Assembly: GCF_009455685.1 (NCBI RefSeq) | Contig: NZ_QPES01000001.1 | Span: 3,231,140-3,295,139 of the forward strand | Reading direction: 5' to 3' | Length of the DNA stretch: 64,000 bases | Source of the DNA: Paraburkholderia hayleyella | Lineage (GTDB): Bacteria > Pseudomonadota > Gammaproteobacteria > Burkholderiales > Burkholderiaceae | Part shown: positions 45,625 to 54,200 of the stretch, piece after piece | Layout: every line of letters starts with the position of its first letter | How positions within the stretch are numbered: position 1 is the first letter of the stretch | Position numbers and translations under genes: made by a program | Notes under the pieces: generated by a model | What the model saw: the letters and a program-made list of their open reading frames with translations, nothing else | The model's database searches: none | What the model was told of the DNA's origin: nothing

Positions 45625-45792
45625 GTGATCGAAAATCTGATACTCGGCGTTTTCCTGGTCGTACCCCTGTTGATCGTGGCATTTCTCTTTTCCGACGAGC
45701 TTTGGCACGAGCATCGGCAAAATCATCAAGGCCCGCGTCGCCGTAAGCTTGACTGGCGTCATCCTCTACGCACCTGGCGGCATCGGCATTGA
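45625..45792 (+). CDS. Single-span small membrane protein, 55 residues
   Basis: GTG start with a GGAG 6 nt upstream. The peptide begins V-I-E-N-L-I-L-G-V-F-L-V-V-P, has one strong transmembrane helix (about 4-22) and then a very basic, His/Arg/Trp-rich tail (H-R-Q-N-H-Q, R-R-R-K, W-R-H-R-H). The composition is that of a real small inner-membrane protein with a nucleic-acid- or lipid-binding tail; no family is recognised. Its end touches the left boundary of the island (integrase remnant from 45795). Confidence 0.55.
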   Translation: MIENLILGVFLVVPLLIVAFLFSDELWHEHRQNHQGPRRRKLDWRHPLRTWRHRH

Positions 45793-45794
45793 GT

Positions 45795-45983
45795 CCAGAA
45801 ATATCTGACGCGCAGGATCGTTATAGGGCGCTGATGGAGTGGAAGGCTCTGGCAGCAGGTGGAGCTTCGGGGCGGTCGCTGACGCAGGCGCAGCGCGCTT
45901 CGGATACCCAAGCCCGGCAAACCATCAGCCGCGAGCTTGGGCACGAGAGGATGCAGATTACTGCGGTGTATTTGGGGCGGTAA
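45795..45983 (+). pseudogene. Integrase C-terminal remnant (left copy)
   Basis: About 62 codons corresponding to the very end of a tyrosine-type integrase of the Integrase_1 kind: A-Q-D-R-Y-R-A-L, W-K-A-L-A-A-G-G, then I-S-R-E-L-G-H-E-R and I-T-A-V-Y-L-G-R followed by the stop. The body of the gene is missing, so it cannot be active. It is related to, but clearly diverged from, the remnant at 50262-50677 (roughly 70 percent alike at DNA level by eye). Confidence 0.75.
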
Positions 45984-46040
45984 CGGGGCCGTGAAAAACG
46001 ATACGTATGAAGCTGCCTCCTCCAAGCTGAGGCGAATACT

Positions 46041-46664
46041 TTAGTAATATAGAAACAGGAGCGGACTTCCAAGGCATGCTTTTACTTCCTCAATAGATAC
46101 GCACTGCGGCCCCATCTGTTCTAAATACTTACTCGTTAATCGAGCAAAGCAAGATGCGTTGATCATGGCTTGTTTATAAATTTTCGAATCTTTGGTTTTC
46201 GATAGATTCAGCTCCGCCACTAAGCCAAATCCTGTTTGAAATGGAGACTCCAAATCTCTATTTACATCCATCGCAAACTGATATTTGTCCCAGCATGCCG
46301 TATATTCAAGCGGAGCATGCGGAGAGTCGCTATGGAGTGACAGTGTTGTTCTTAGCTTTATGTCACCGACTATAAAAAAATACTCTGGCCTTGGAATGTA
46401 ACCTATAGCATCTTGATAGCCACGAAAGTAGGCGTTTTCGTACCGACCTTCGAGGAAGTATCTTCTTCCCCTCTTCTCTGCTTCGGTTGCTTGCTCAACA
46501 TTGCCCCTCAATTTAATTTTCCTCTTGTAGTTTTCTAACGTATTTCTGAAATCCATCCAATCAATAACAACACCCCCATTCAAATCTGACTCAAAAGCAT
46601 GAATATTGAAGGGCACAGAGAAAAACAAGAGTGGACAAGCCAAATACACCAATTTCTTGATCAT
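46041..46664 (-). CDS. Putative periplasmic immunity protein of the PAAR-effector cassette
   Basis: A 207-residue precursor with a signal peptide (M-I-K-K-L-V-Y-L-A-C, cut near I-H-A-F at about 23). No family is recognised. Four cysteines of the mature part could form disulfides. Its ATG shares an A with the stop of the effector gene (TAATG), the coupling expected of an effector-immunity pair, and a periplasmic location fits an effector attacking peptidoglycan. The DNA is A+T-rich like the whole cassette. The immunity role is inferred from position and export signal only. Confidence 0.65.
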   Translation of the reverse strand: MIKKLVYLACPLLFFSVPFNIHAFESDLNGGVVIDWMDFRNTLENYKRKIKLRGNVEQATEAEKRGRRYFLEGRYENAYFRGYQDAIGYIPRPEYFFIVGDIKLRTTLSLHSDSPHAPLEYTACWDKYQFAMDVNRDLESPFQTGFGLVAELNLSKTKDSKIYKQAMINASCFARLTSKYLEQMGPQCVSIEEVKACLGSPLLFLYY

Positions 46665-47425
46665 TACACATTCCTTTCGGGCTTGCCCTTGACAGTCAAT
46701 ATACCCACGCCGTTCCCGTCAGCGCTACGATGGCTGACAAGCATTTCGTGAATTGAAGACCAGCTACTTAAGCTCAAGACAGTGGTGCAACCTTCAGATA
46801 CATTTCCCACATGAACGTATCGACTATTGTTGCCATACGCAATTGGAAACCATACTTGATGGTGGGACAATCGTGGATACTCGGCCTTATATTGATTGGT
46901 GTAATCTTTCGTATGAGGAAAATCAGGCAATAAAATTGAGTATGTCCCAGACGGAATGGGATAGAAGGTACCATTCCAACTAGTGTTCATCGAAACTTCA
47001 AAATTAATGCCACCGAGAACTCCATTTGCCAATTGTTGTTGAAAACGCTTATTTCGAGACTTTGAGAGCCAACTGGGGTCAAGACGTCCATAGGTTACAA
47101 TCAACTCGATAGGCTGCTGCTTGGGAGCTTTTTTCCCAAGATACTCATCTGCATTGGCATCAGACAAATATAATATTCTCCCTTTCGATTCGCCCTCAAG
47201 CACCTTGAAGTATGTCCGGCTGCCCTTGCTTCCGATGAGCATAACTTTGCAATACTTGAAAAGTGATTTCCACTGAGAACGTGGGAAATCATCACTCCCG
47301 ACAAGTAGCCAACCGCTGTCGGTGTCAACCTTGTTGACGTAGCGAACAACATCAGCCTCTACCCTTTGGGCGCTAAGGGGAATGGTATTGGTTGTGGAAC
47401 TGCCAGACCATGAGAGATTCGCCAT
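46664..47425 (-). CDS. Putative L,D-transpeptidase-like T6SS effector
   Basis: A 253-residue protein without signal peptide. The C-terminal half has an L,D-transpeptidase (YkuD)-like signature: P-I-P-S-G-T-Y-S-I at about 156-164 and the catalytic pattern H205-V-G-N-V-S210-E-G-C213. The same fold is used by Tlde1, a type VI effector that alters peptidoglycan cross-links. The N-terminal 110 residues match nothing known to me. The gene starts 3 bp after the PAAR gene and is coupled to the exported protein gene downstream. Alternative: a DUF5675-like phage-type hydrolase, which shares the motif. Confidence 0.65.
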   Translation of the reverse strand: MANLSWSGSSTTNTIPLSAQRVEADVVRYVNKVDTDSGWLLVGSDDFPRSQWKSLFKYCKVMLIGSKGSRTYFKVLEGESKGRILYLSDANADEYLGKKAPKQQPIELIVTYGRLDPSWLSKSRNKRFQQQLANGVLGGINFEVSMNTSWNGTFYPIPSGTYSILLPDFPHTKDYTNQYKAEYPRLSHHQVWFPIAYGNNSRYVHVGNVSEGCTTVLSLSSWSSIHEMLVSHRSADGNGVGILTVKGKPERNV

Positions 47426-47428
47426 CGT

Positions 47429-47944
47429 TTAAACCCCGCTATTATTTGCAAGCAGTCGATTAAAATCTGGCTCAATGGTTAAGCCTTGTGTATCGATGGA
47501 AAATACGCGCTCTGTGCGTCCATTTATATCGGTGATACCTCGATAAACAGAGCCGTCGGCTGCCGTAATTTTATAAGGCATTTCTGAAATTGGATTATCG
47601 TCCAAATCATGCAGGATAAACTGCTCATCATAGCCACAACCGTTAGCGAATGCGGTATGTGCGGTGACTATATTTGCCGATGCCGTCTGAGCAATAAGGA
47701 CGGCTCCGCAGGTCGTTTTATGTCCTTCGGTAGCCATAGGTTGATCGCCACTTAGGGACATGACGAGACCTTCCGCGATTTTGAAAATATGAGGTGGGCA
47801 TTTGGGGCAGGTCACAAGATCGCCCTGGCGTGCAATTGGAATGCCGTGCCACGTATGAGACGGGTTACCAGAAATGACAACGCCTCCGTGAGAGGTCATA
47901 TCTCCCAATACACTTTGGGCCCGACCGAATAGATTGACTCGCAT
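47429..47944 (-). CDS. PAAR-domain protein with transthyretin-like C-terminal extension
   Basis: A 171-residue spike-tip protein. The PAAR domain spans about 1-90: G-D-M-T-S-H-G-G-V-V-I-S-G, R-Q-G-D-L-V-T-C-P-K-C and G-H-K-T-T-C-G-A carry the metal-binding Cys/His set. Residues about 105-150 (P-Y-K-I-T-A-A-D-G-S-V-Y-R-G-I-T-D, then G-R-T-E-R-V) fit a transthyretin-like module, known in PAAR proteins as a docking site for cargo effectors. PAAR proteins sharpen the VgrG spike of type VI secretion. No vgrG is nearby. A GGAG lies 6 bp ahead of the ATG. Confidence 0.85.
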   Translation of the reverse strand: MRVNLFGRAQSVLGDMTSHGGVVISGNPSHTWHGIPIARQGDLVTCPKCPPHIFKIAEGLVMSLSGDQPMATEGHKTTCGAVLIAQTASANIVTAHTAFANGCGYDEQFILHDLDDNPISEMPYKITAADGSVYRGITDINGRTERVFSIDTQGLTIEPDFNRLLANNSGV

Positions 47945-47995
47945 CGATTACTCCATATTTTTCATGGTTTGAAACCTGACTCTGTTCAGATTTTA

Positions 47996-48181
47996 TTATT
48001 TATAATCTTTTAACAACTTTTCAATTAATGAGCAGATGGAACCTCTCTTTTTCAGCATTGAGGCTATATAGATTCGAGAACGGCTTGAAATAACAGATTG
48101 ATTTTCGCTATCATCCATGTCAAAAATATCAAGAAAGCACCCGTATAACTCACTCACCCTCTCACTCGTCCTATTAGGCAT
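47996..48181 (-). CDS. Small A+T-rich ORF between Rhs fragment and PAAR gene
   Basis: A 61-residue frame rich in Ser, Asp and Lys, with two helical stretches (E-R-V-S-E-L-Y-G-C-F-L-D-I-F and C-S-L-I-E-K-L-L-K-D-Y-K). It lies just downstream of the truncated Rhs core, where an immunity gene is expected, so it may be an immunity protein or the remainder of one. The ribosome-binding site is poor and no family is known. Confidence 0.35.
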   Translation of the reverse strand: MPNRTSERVSELYGCFLDIFDMDDSENQSVISSRSRIYIASMLKKRGSICSLIEKLLKDYK

Positions 48182-48405
48182 CAAAAAAATGAATTATCCC
48201 CACCAAAGAGAGTAAATAGCACCAGCATGAGTTAATCCGTTACCGACTAGAAAGTAAACCGGACATATCCTAAAAAAATAAGGATTTATCTGGTTTTTAA
48301 TATGATTACCAGAATCATATAGGAAGGTTCTGAACAATGAGATGAGAGACGTTCGGAGCCTTTAGCAAGCCATCAGAGGCAGCCAGACTCAGGTCTGCGA
48401 CACGG

Positions 48406-49285
48406 CACCCACCCCACTGGATTCGGGGCAAACTGATAGAGACTTAACCCACCCGCATAGCCAATCGGGTCCTTGCTAACAAACCTTCCCACCTCCGGAT
48501 CGTAATATCGATAGCGATCGTAGTGCAGCCCCGTCTCGTGGTCATGGTATTGCCCCTGGAAACGGATGGGGTTAGATGCCTTGCCCGCCGCTTTTCGAAT
48601 GGCCTCTTGCGCAACACCCCAGGCGCGGTACTGCGCGCCCCAGACAATCTCCCCCTGTTCGTCGGTCAGCTCCATCGGCGTGCCGAGGTGGTCGCACTGA
48701 TACCAGGCCAGACTGTCGATCGCTGGCGCAGGCGGCGGGGGAAAGAATAACGGGTCTTCGTCCTGCCGGTAGTAGTCGCCGTATACCGGCTGGCCAATCA
48801 GCGCGATAGCTTCCTCACGCACCGCCAGCGCCAGCGCCAGCGGCACGAAACTGCCCGGCTCGTAGACATAATGCGTGGTGCGTGCACCCAGACCGTCCTC
48901 GTCGGCAATCTTGCTCTCCCATGCCAGGGCGTCGCCATCCCAGCCGTAAAGCGTGAAGCCGCATTGCAGCTCGCGGTTGTGCTTGACGCGCTCGGCGCGG
49001 TTCCAGTGCGGCCCCGCCTCACGGTGCTCCGGGTAGTGTGCCTGGCTATGCTTGGACAGCCGGCGCCCAAGGGCATCGTAGGTGTAATCGACGGCCAGGC
49101 GCTCGTCTTCGTAGCGGGTCAGCCGGTCGAACAGGTCCCAGGTGTAGCGGCTTGCTTCGCCGTTACGCCAGCGCTGGGTCAGGTTGCTGCGCGCATCGTA
49201 CTGGTAGTGCGTGCCCGCGTACTGTTTGAGCAGGTTGTCCAGCACCTTCGGCCGTGGCAGGTGCTCACGGTCGGCCTCGCGCTGT
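48406..49285 (-). pseudogene. Truncated Rhs core fragment without toxin tip
   Basis: 880 bp nearly identical to 51722-52595 of the full rhs gene, but broken at both ends. It starts inside the last YD-repeat region (after L-P-R-P-K) and breaks off at N-P-V-G-W-V, exactly before the D-P-L-G-L that should introduce the toxin tip; eleven unrelated codons and a stop follow. It carries a 6-bp insertion (A-L-A-L-A for A-Q-A) relative to the full copy. It encodes no complete protein, but is a ready homologous-recombination substrate. Confidence 0.85.
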
Positions 49286-49302
49286 GCTTTTTAATTGTAA
49301 AG

Positions 49303-49581
49303 CTACGCCCCTCTAATATTCACAATAATAAAAATAGAAATAATATAAATTAGTATCGTTAAAATAAATGATCCAACTATCGCTATGGACCATCGCCACG
49401 CTTCAATTGAGACATATATTCTATATCCACAAAAAGCGGCAGATGCAATAGCTGTATAAATTAAAAACGAATAAGTTTTAAATGATGGAAAGTATTTTGG
49501 AATTGCATAACCATAGATGGCGACTATGAATGTTACTGCCACTACCAAGATTCCCACGACAGACATAACCAGGCTTTCCAT
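49303..49581 (-). CDS. Small three-helix membrane protein, putative immunity to displaced Rhs tip
   Basis: A 92-residue inner-membrane protein with three hydrophobic helices (about 3-24, 32-52 and 61-88) and almost no loops. An AAAGGAG stands 6 nt ahead of the ATG at 49581; an ATG two codons earlier is too close to that site. It follows the displaced Rhs toxin tip by about 35 bp in the same direction, the position of an Rhs immunity gene. The DNA is strongly A+T-rich. No family was recognised; the role is inferred from position. Confidence 0.6.
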   Translation of the reverse strand: MESLVMSVVGILVVAVTFIVAIYGYAIPKYFPSFKTYSFLIYTAIASAAFCGYRIYVSIEAWRWSIAIVGSFILTILIYIISIFIIVNIRGA

Positions 49582-49615
49582 TTTCATCTCCTTTTACACG
49601 AGAATCTTATTATTG

Positions 49616-50261
49616 TTAATTGTGCCTAGATCGCATGATCTCCCTAGTTCTGTCATGCAATTTACCTGTTTCCGTCTTGCAGTTTCTAAATAAAATCCAA
49701 TTGGCATGCTCATTTTCTTTCCTGTCAAGATCACGATAGGCTTGAAATATGGCAAGATCCATCTCCGGCCCACCTACTTTTTCAGCTAAACCTTGATTTA
49801 TCGCTTCGCGGGCGGTCTTTATATCTAATAGTTGATCTTGATTCCACCCCATTAGATTGGCATCATTTCCCCAACTGTAGGTATGCGCAATGGAGCCGTC
49901 CGATTTAGTAGTCGCAGTGAATGTATGCGTAACGATATTCCAACGAGAGCGAGCAGAGTCGCCGAACGCAGCGAGGTCTCTGTTTATGATGTAGGTGTCT
50001 AAGCCAAGTGGGTCAACCCAATTTATAGAATTTGGGGCATATTTATAGAGACTTAACCCACCCGCATAGCCAATCGGGTCCTTGCTAACAAACCTTCCCA
50101 CCTCCGGATCGTAATATCGATAGCGATTGTAGTGCAGCCCCGTCTCGTGGTCATGGTATTGCCCCTGGAAACGGATGGGGTTAGATGCCTTGCCCGCCGC
50201 TTTTCGAATGACCTCCTGCGCAACACCCCAGGCGCGGTACTGCGCGCCCCAGACAATCTCC
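49616..50261 (-). pseudogene. Displaced Rhs C-terminal tip (orphan toxin module)
   Basis: A headless Rhs end. About 70 residues of core (from V-W-G-A-Q-Y-R to D-P-L-G-L, nearly identical to the full rhs) join a 127-residue tip unrelated to that of the full gene. The tip has T-H-T-F-T, Y-S-W-G-N and F-R-N-C-K-T-E as its marked motifs; a His and a Cys in such contexts could form a catalytic pair, but no family is certain. The 5' break is at 50261, where integrase DNA in the opposite direction begins. Without an N-terminus it is silent until recombined onto a complete rhs. Confidence 0.75.
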
Positions 50262-50677
50262 AACCTGGCTATGCGGACCGGGGCGACCACATCGCCCTCA
50301 AAGGCAGTTGGACCAAGGGCGGACGTGAGCGCTCCGTACCGATCACCACGGCCGAGCAGTAACGAGTTCTCGATCTGGTACACCAACTGGCTGGAGCGGG
50401 TTCGTTGATCTCGGCACACAAGAGCTACATCCAGCAGCGCCACACCTACGATGGGCAGAGCAAAGCGGCTGGCCTGAGCAACCATGGGCTGCGGTATCGG
50501 TACGTGCAGGACCGCTACGAAGTATTGACGGGCTGGAAGGCCCCGGCTGTCGGCGGCCCTTCTGCACGATCACTCACACCCGCGCAGCGAGTCACGGACG
50601 CGCAGGCGCGCCAAGAAATCAGCCGCGAACGGGGACATGAGCTGACGCAGATTACGGCGGTGTATCTGGGTCGATAA
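50262..50677 (+). pseudogene. Integrase C-terminal remnant with in-frame stop (right copy)
   Basis: The last third of an Integrase_1-type recombinase: L-K-G-S-W-T-K-G-G-R-E-R-S-V-P, then A-H-K-S-Y-I-Q-Q, and I-T-A-V-Y-L-G-R at the end. A single TAA at 50360-50362 interrupts an otherwise continuous frame. The 5' part was lost at the junction with the displaced Rhs tip. The catalytic-site H-G-L-R segment is altered to H-G-L-R-Y-R-Y. Non-functional. Confidence 0.78.
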
Positions 50678-50711
50678 GTCTGTATGGCTTGTTTGTGCGC
50701 CTTGCGCAAGG

Positions 50712-51206
50712 TCACCGGGTTCCAAATTCGAAGTCATCCATCATTCGACGAAGAGTGGCGGAGTCTCCACGGTCGGGATTTACCTCGTGCAATTGCTCAA
50801 AAACGAATTCGATCAGATAGAACTCTTCAGGATTTCTTATTTTTCCGCGAGCAATAATTTTTCTTGCTCTTTCAGTTTCCTTTTCAAAAAATCCAGGAAG
50901 CTCAGATTTCACGACCGCAGCAAATTCGACTAAGAACTTCCCTCGCACCTCAGCGGGAGCGTCACGCAATAATTGAAGTTGCGGTATTTCCCGCAACCCC
51001 TGTTTCATCCCAGCTAGCAACTCAGATAGTTTGAAGTCTAGTTTTTCACCACTGATATAGCGCTCACATTGGGCCTTCAATATCCCAAATCCATCTCTGA
51101 GTAGGGATGCATCTACATGGTTAAGATTGCATAAAATTTTGTCCACCCTATCAACAACTCGCATCAGGCTGATAATTTCCTGCCTAGTTTTCGATTCGCT
51201 CTTCAC
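50712..51206 (-). CDS. Putative immunity protein of the GIY-YIG-like Rhs toxin
   Basis: A cytosolic, mostly helical protein of about 164 residues, rich in Glu, Arg and Leu, without signal peptide or known family. It lies directly behind the full rhs gene. GTG 51206 has a GAGG 5 nt upstream; an in-frame TTG at 51224 would overlap the rhs stop by 7 bp. A soluble cytosolic inhibitor fits a nuclease toxin. The DNA is poorer in G+C than the rhs core, as usual for tip/immunity pairs. The role is inferred from position. Confidence 0.65.
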   Translation of the reverse strand: MKSESKTRQEIISLMRVVDRVDKILCNLNHVDASLLRDGFGILKAQCERYISGEKLDFKLSELLAGMKQGLREIPQLQLLRDAPAEVRGKFLVEFAAVVKSELPGFFEKETERARKIIARGKIRNPEEFYLIEFVFEQLHEVNPDRGDSATLRRMMDDFEFGTR

Positions 51207-51217
51207 ATACACCTCAC

Positions 51218-54200
51218 TTACCAATTTCGCGCCCTGGGCGGAGAGTTATCTGGCAGTTCTCCAAATTCTTTGATGGAGTAGTATTTGTACAGTTTTCCTA
51301 GCGGGTTAATGTCGGACACTCCATTAATTTTGTTTCTGGCCGTACCTCCAACACTCTGGGCTCCGCCGTGGAAGTCGATAAGCTGCTGCTCTCGGCCTCG
51401 GATGGCATCTCTGTTCACTGAAAAATTGTCCAGCACTGGGGGCGCGAAGCCTTCAGCATTTAGATGCCCTTGCTGCAGCCCCCGCCTATGTACCAGCACA
51501 TTGGGGTCTCCATATCCCGACGTTCGCCCGCAATAGACTTGGCCTGTCACTGGATGCGTTCGTGTGTAAGTTGCATGGAGATAAGGCAGACGATTAGGTG
51601 TATCACCTGTCAACAGGAGTGGCAATAGCAGTCCTATTGGCTTCACAGATGGTACGGGTACGACTTTGGGTAGCGAAATCGGAGCTGGAACCGCTACTGC
51701 GCCACTTAACCCCAGTGGATCCACCCACCCCACTGGATTCGGGGCAAACTGATAGAGACTTAACCCACCCGCATAGCCAATCGGGTCCTTGCTAACAAAC
51801 CTTCCCACCTCCGGATCGTAATATCGATAGCGATTGTAGTGCAGCCCCGTCTCGTGGTCATGGTATTGCCCCTGGAAACGGATGGGGTTAGATGCCTTGC
51901 CCGCCGCTTTTCGAATGGCCTCTTGCGCAACACCCCAGGCGCGGTACTGCGCGCCCCAGACAATCTCCCCCTGTTCGTCGGTCAGCTCCATCGGCGTGCC
52001 GAGGTGGTCGCACTGATACCAGGCCAGACTGTCGATCGCTGGCGCAGGCGGCGGGGGAAAGAATAGCGGGTCTTCGTCCTGCCGGTAGTAGTCGCCGTAT
52101 ACCGGCTGGCCAATCAGCGCGATAGCTTCCTCACGCACCGCCTGCGCCAGCGGCACGAAACTGCCCGGCTCGTAGACATAATGCGTGGTGCGTGCACCCA
52201 GACCGTCCTCGTCGGCAATCTTGCTCTCCCATGCCAGGGCGTCGCCATCCCAGCCGTAAAGCGTGAAGCCGCATTGCAGCTCGCGGTTGTGCTTGACGCG
52301 CTCGGCGCGGTTCCAGTGCGGCCCCGCCTCACGGTGCTCCGGGTAGTGTGCCTGGCTGTGCTTGGACAGCCGGCGCCCAAGGGCATCGTAGGTGTAATCG
52401 ACGGCCAGACGCTCGTCTTCGTAGCGGGTCAGCCGGTCGAACAGGTCCCAGGTGTAGCGGCTTGCTTCGCCGTTACGCCAGCGCTGGGTCAGGTTGCCGC
52501 GCGCGTCGTACTGGTAGTGCGTGCCCGCGTACTGTTTGAGCAGGTTGTCCAGCGCCTTCGGCCGTGGCAGGTGCTCGCGATCGGCCTCGCGCTGTTCCTG
52601 CGGGTCGATGAGGTTGCTGGCAGGGTCGAAGGCGAAGGTCTCCAGACCGAGGCGGCTCTGCGCCTCCAGCAGCCGGCCCACCGGGTCGTAGCGGTAGGCC
52701 AGCTGGCCGCGGCGGGTATCGTTGATGTCGGTGAGCTGACCGCTGGCGTCGTAACGGTAGCTGCGCACCAGCAGGCGGTCGCCGCCGGCAGTCTGTCCGG
52801 GTCGGCCTTTGGCCTCGTGGGCCAGCACCTGCTCGCTCAGGCGGCCCAGGGCGTCCCACTTCTGGGTCTGCAGCAGGCGGTTGCCTTGCAGGCGCGCCAC
52901 CTCGCGGTGCAGGTCGTCGCGCTCGTAGCCGATCAGCTCACGGTCGTCCAGCTGCAGAGCCAGCAGGTGGCCACTGCCGTAGGTCAGCCAGCTGACCCGG
53001 TGGCCATCCGGACGCACGGTGGCGATGCGCTGGTTGAGCGCGTCGTACTCGTGCTGCCACACCGCAACCAGCGGTCTGCCGAGTCGGGTGTAGTGCTGGT
53101 GCTCGCGCACCAGGTTGCCGGCCGGGTCGTGGAACCACTGTAGGCAGCTATCAGCGTTCATGGCCAGAGCCAGGTTGCCATTGCCGTCGTAGGCGAAGGT
53201 TTCCACTTGCCAGTCGCGCTCGTTCGGCGGGCTGTCGCCGGTCTGCAGGGCGGCGCGGCGTTCGCTGAGCCGGCCCATGGGGTCGAAGGTGAACGCGGTG
53301 ATACGCTGGCCGTCGACGGCGCGCGCCAGGCGGCCGGTTTCTTCTTCGTACTGGTAGCGAGTGGTGGCGCCGTCAAAACCCGTTTCGGAAAGCAGGCGAC
53401 CTACCGGATCGTAGACGAATTCGGCCTCGAGGCCGTTCTCATTGCGCAGGGCGGTAAGCTGGCCGAGCTTATCCCATTGATAGCGCAGGGATTGGCCGGC
53501 GGCATCCACCCGCTTGGCCAGTAGCCCGGCGATCGAATAATCCCAGGTGGTGACCCTGCCCAGCGCGTCCACATGCCCGAGCAGCCGACCTTCGGCATCG
53601 CGTTCGAACTTTTCTTCGCTGCCGTCTGAATAGGTAACAGTTACAAGATTACCGGCTTCATGGCGGTAGCGGAGGACCTGGCCCGTCGCATTCCTGGTGA
53701 GTGTCAGCCTACCCCGTTCGTCGTACTCCCATTCGCTGGACTTGCCAGAGCAATCTGTATACCGGATGAGCTGCCCCCCGGTGTTGTACGCCAGTTGCTT
53801 CTGTTTGCCGCTGGCATCGGTAATGGTGACGGGCATGCCCATCAAGTTGTAGGTGTACTCGGTCTTGTTGCCCAGCGGGTCTATGGCTTCGGTGAGACGG
53901 CCGCGGGTGTCGTAGTCGCGCAACCAGAGGCCACTCTCTGCATCGCTGATCTTGATGAGTTGGTTCCTGGTGTCCCAGGCATAGTGGACGGTAGTATCGT
54001 CGGCACGGATATGTTCGAGCAGATTACCGCTCTCATCGTAAGCGTAGCGATCTTTGCTGCCGTCGGGATGAATGTGGTGAACGACATTCTTGGCAGCATC
54101 GCGGAAAAACCACTCGGAACGCTTGTCCGGGTGAATGATGCGATAGGTGTAACCGAGGCTGTCGTAGTAGTGCCTGGTTTCCTGGCCGTGGGCATCGGTG

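Noticed and set aside
49616..50485. Single 289-codon protein joining the displaced Rhs tip to upstream codons
   Set aside because: The first 75 codons are the reverse complement of integrase DNA, so the open frame is a chance product of the junction at 50261.
52181..53143. 320-codon open frame on the strand opposite the rhs gene
   Set aside because: It is the antisense frame of GC-rich YD repeats; its Val/Leu/Gln-rich repeats mirror the Rhs codons and there is no family signature.
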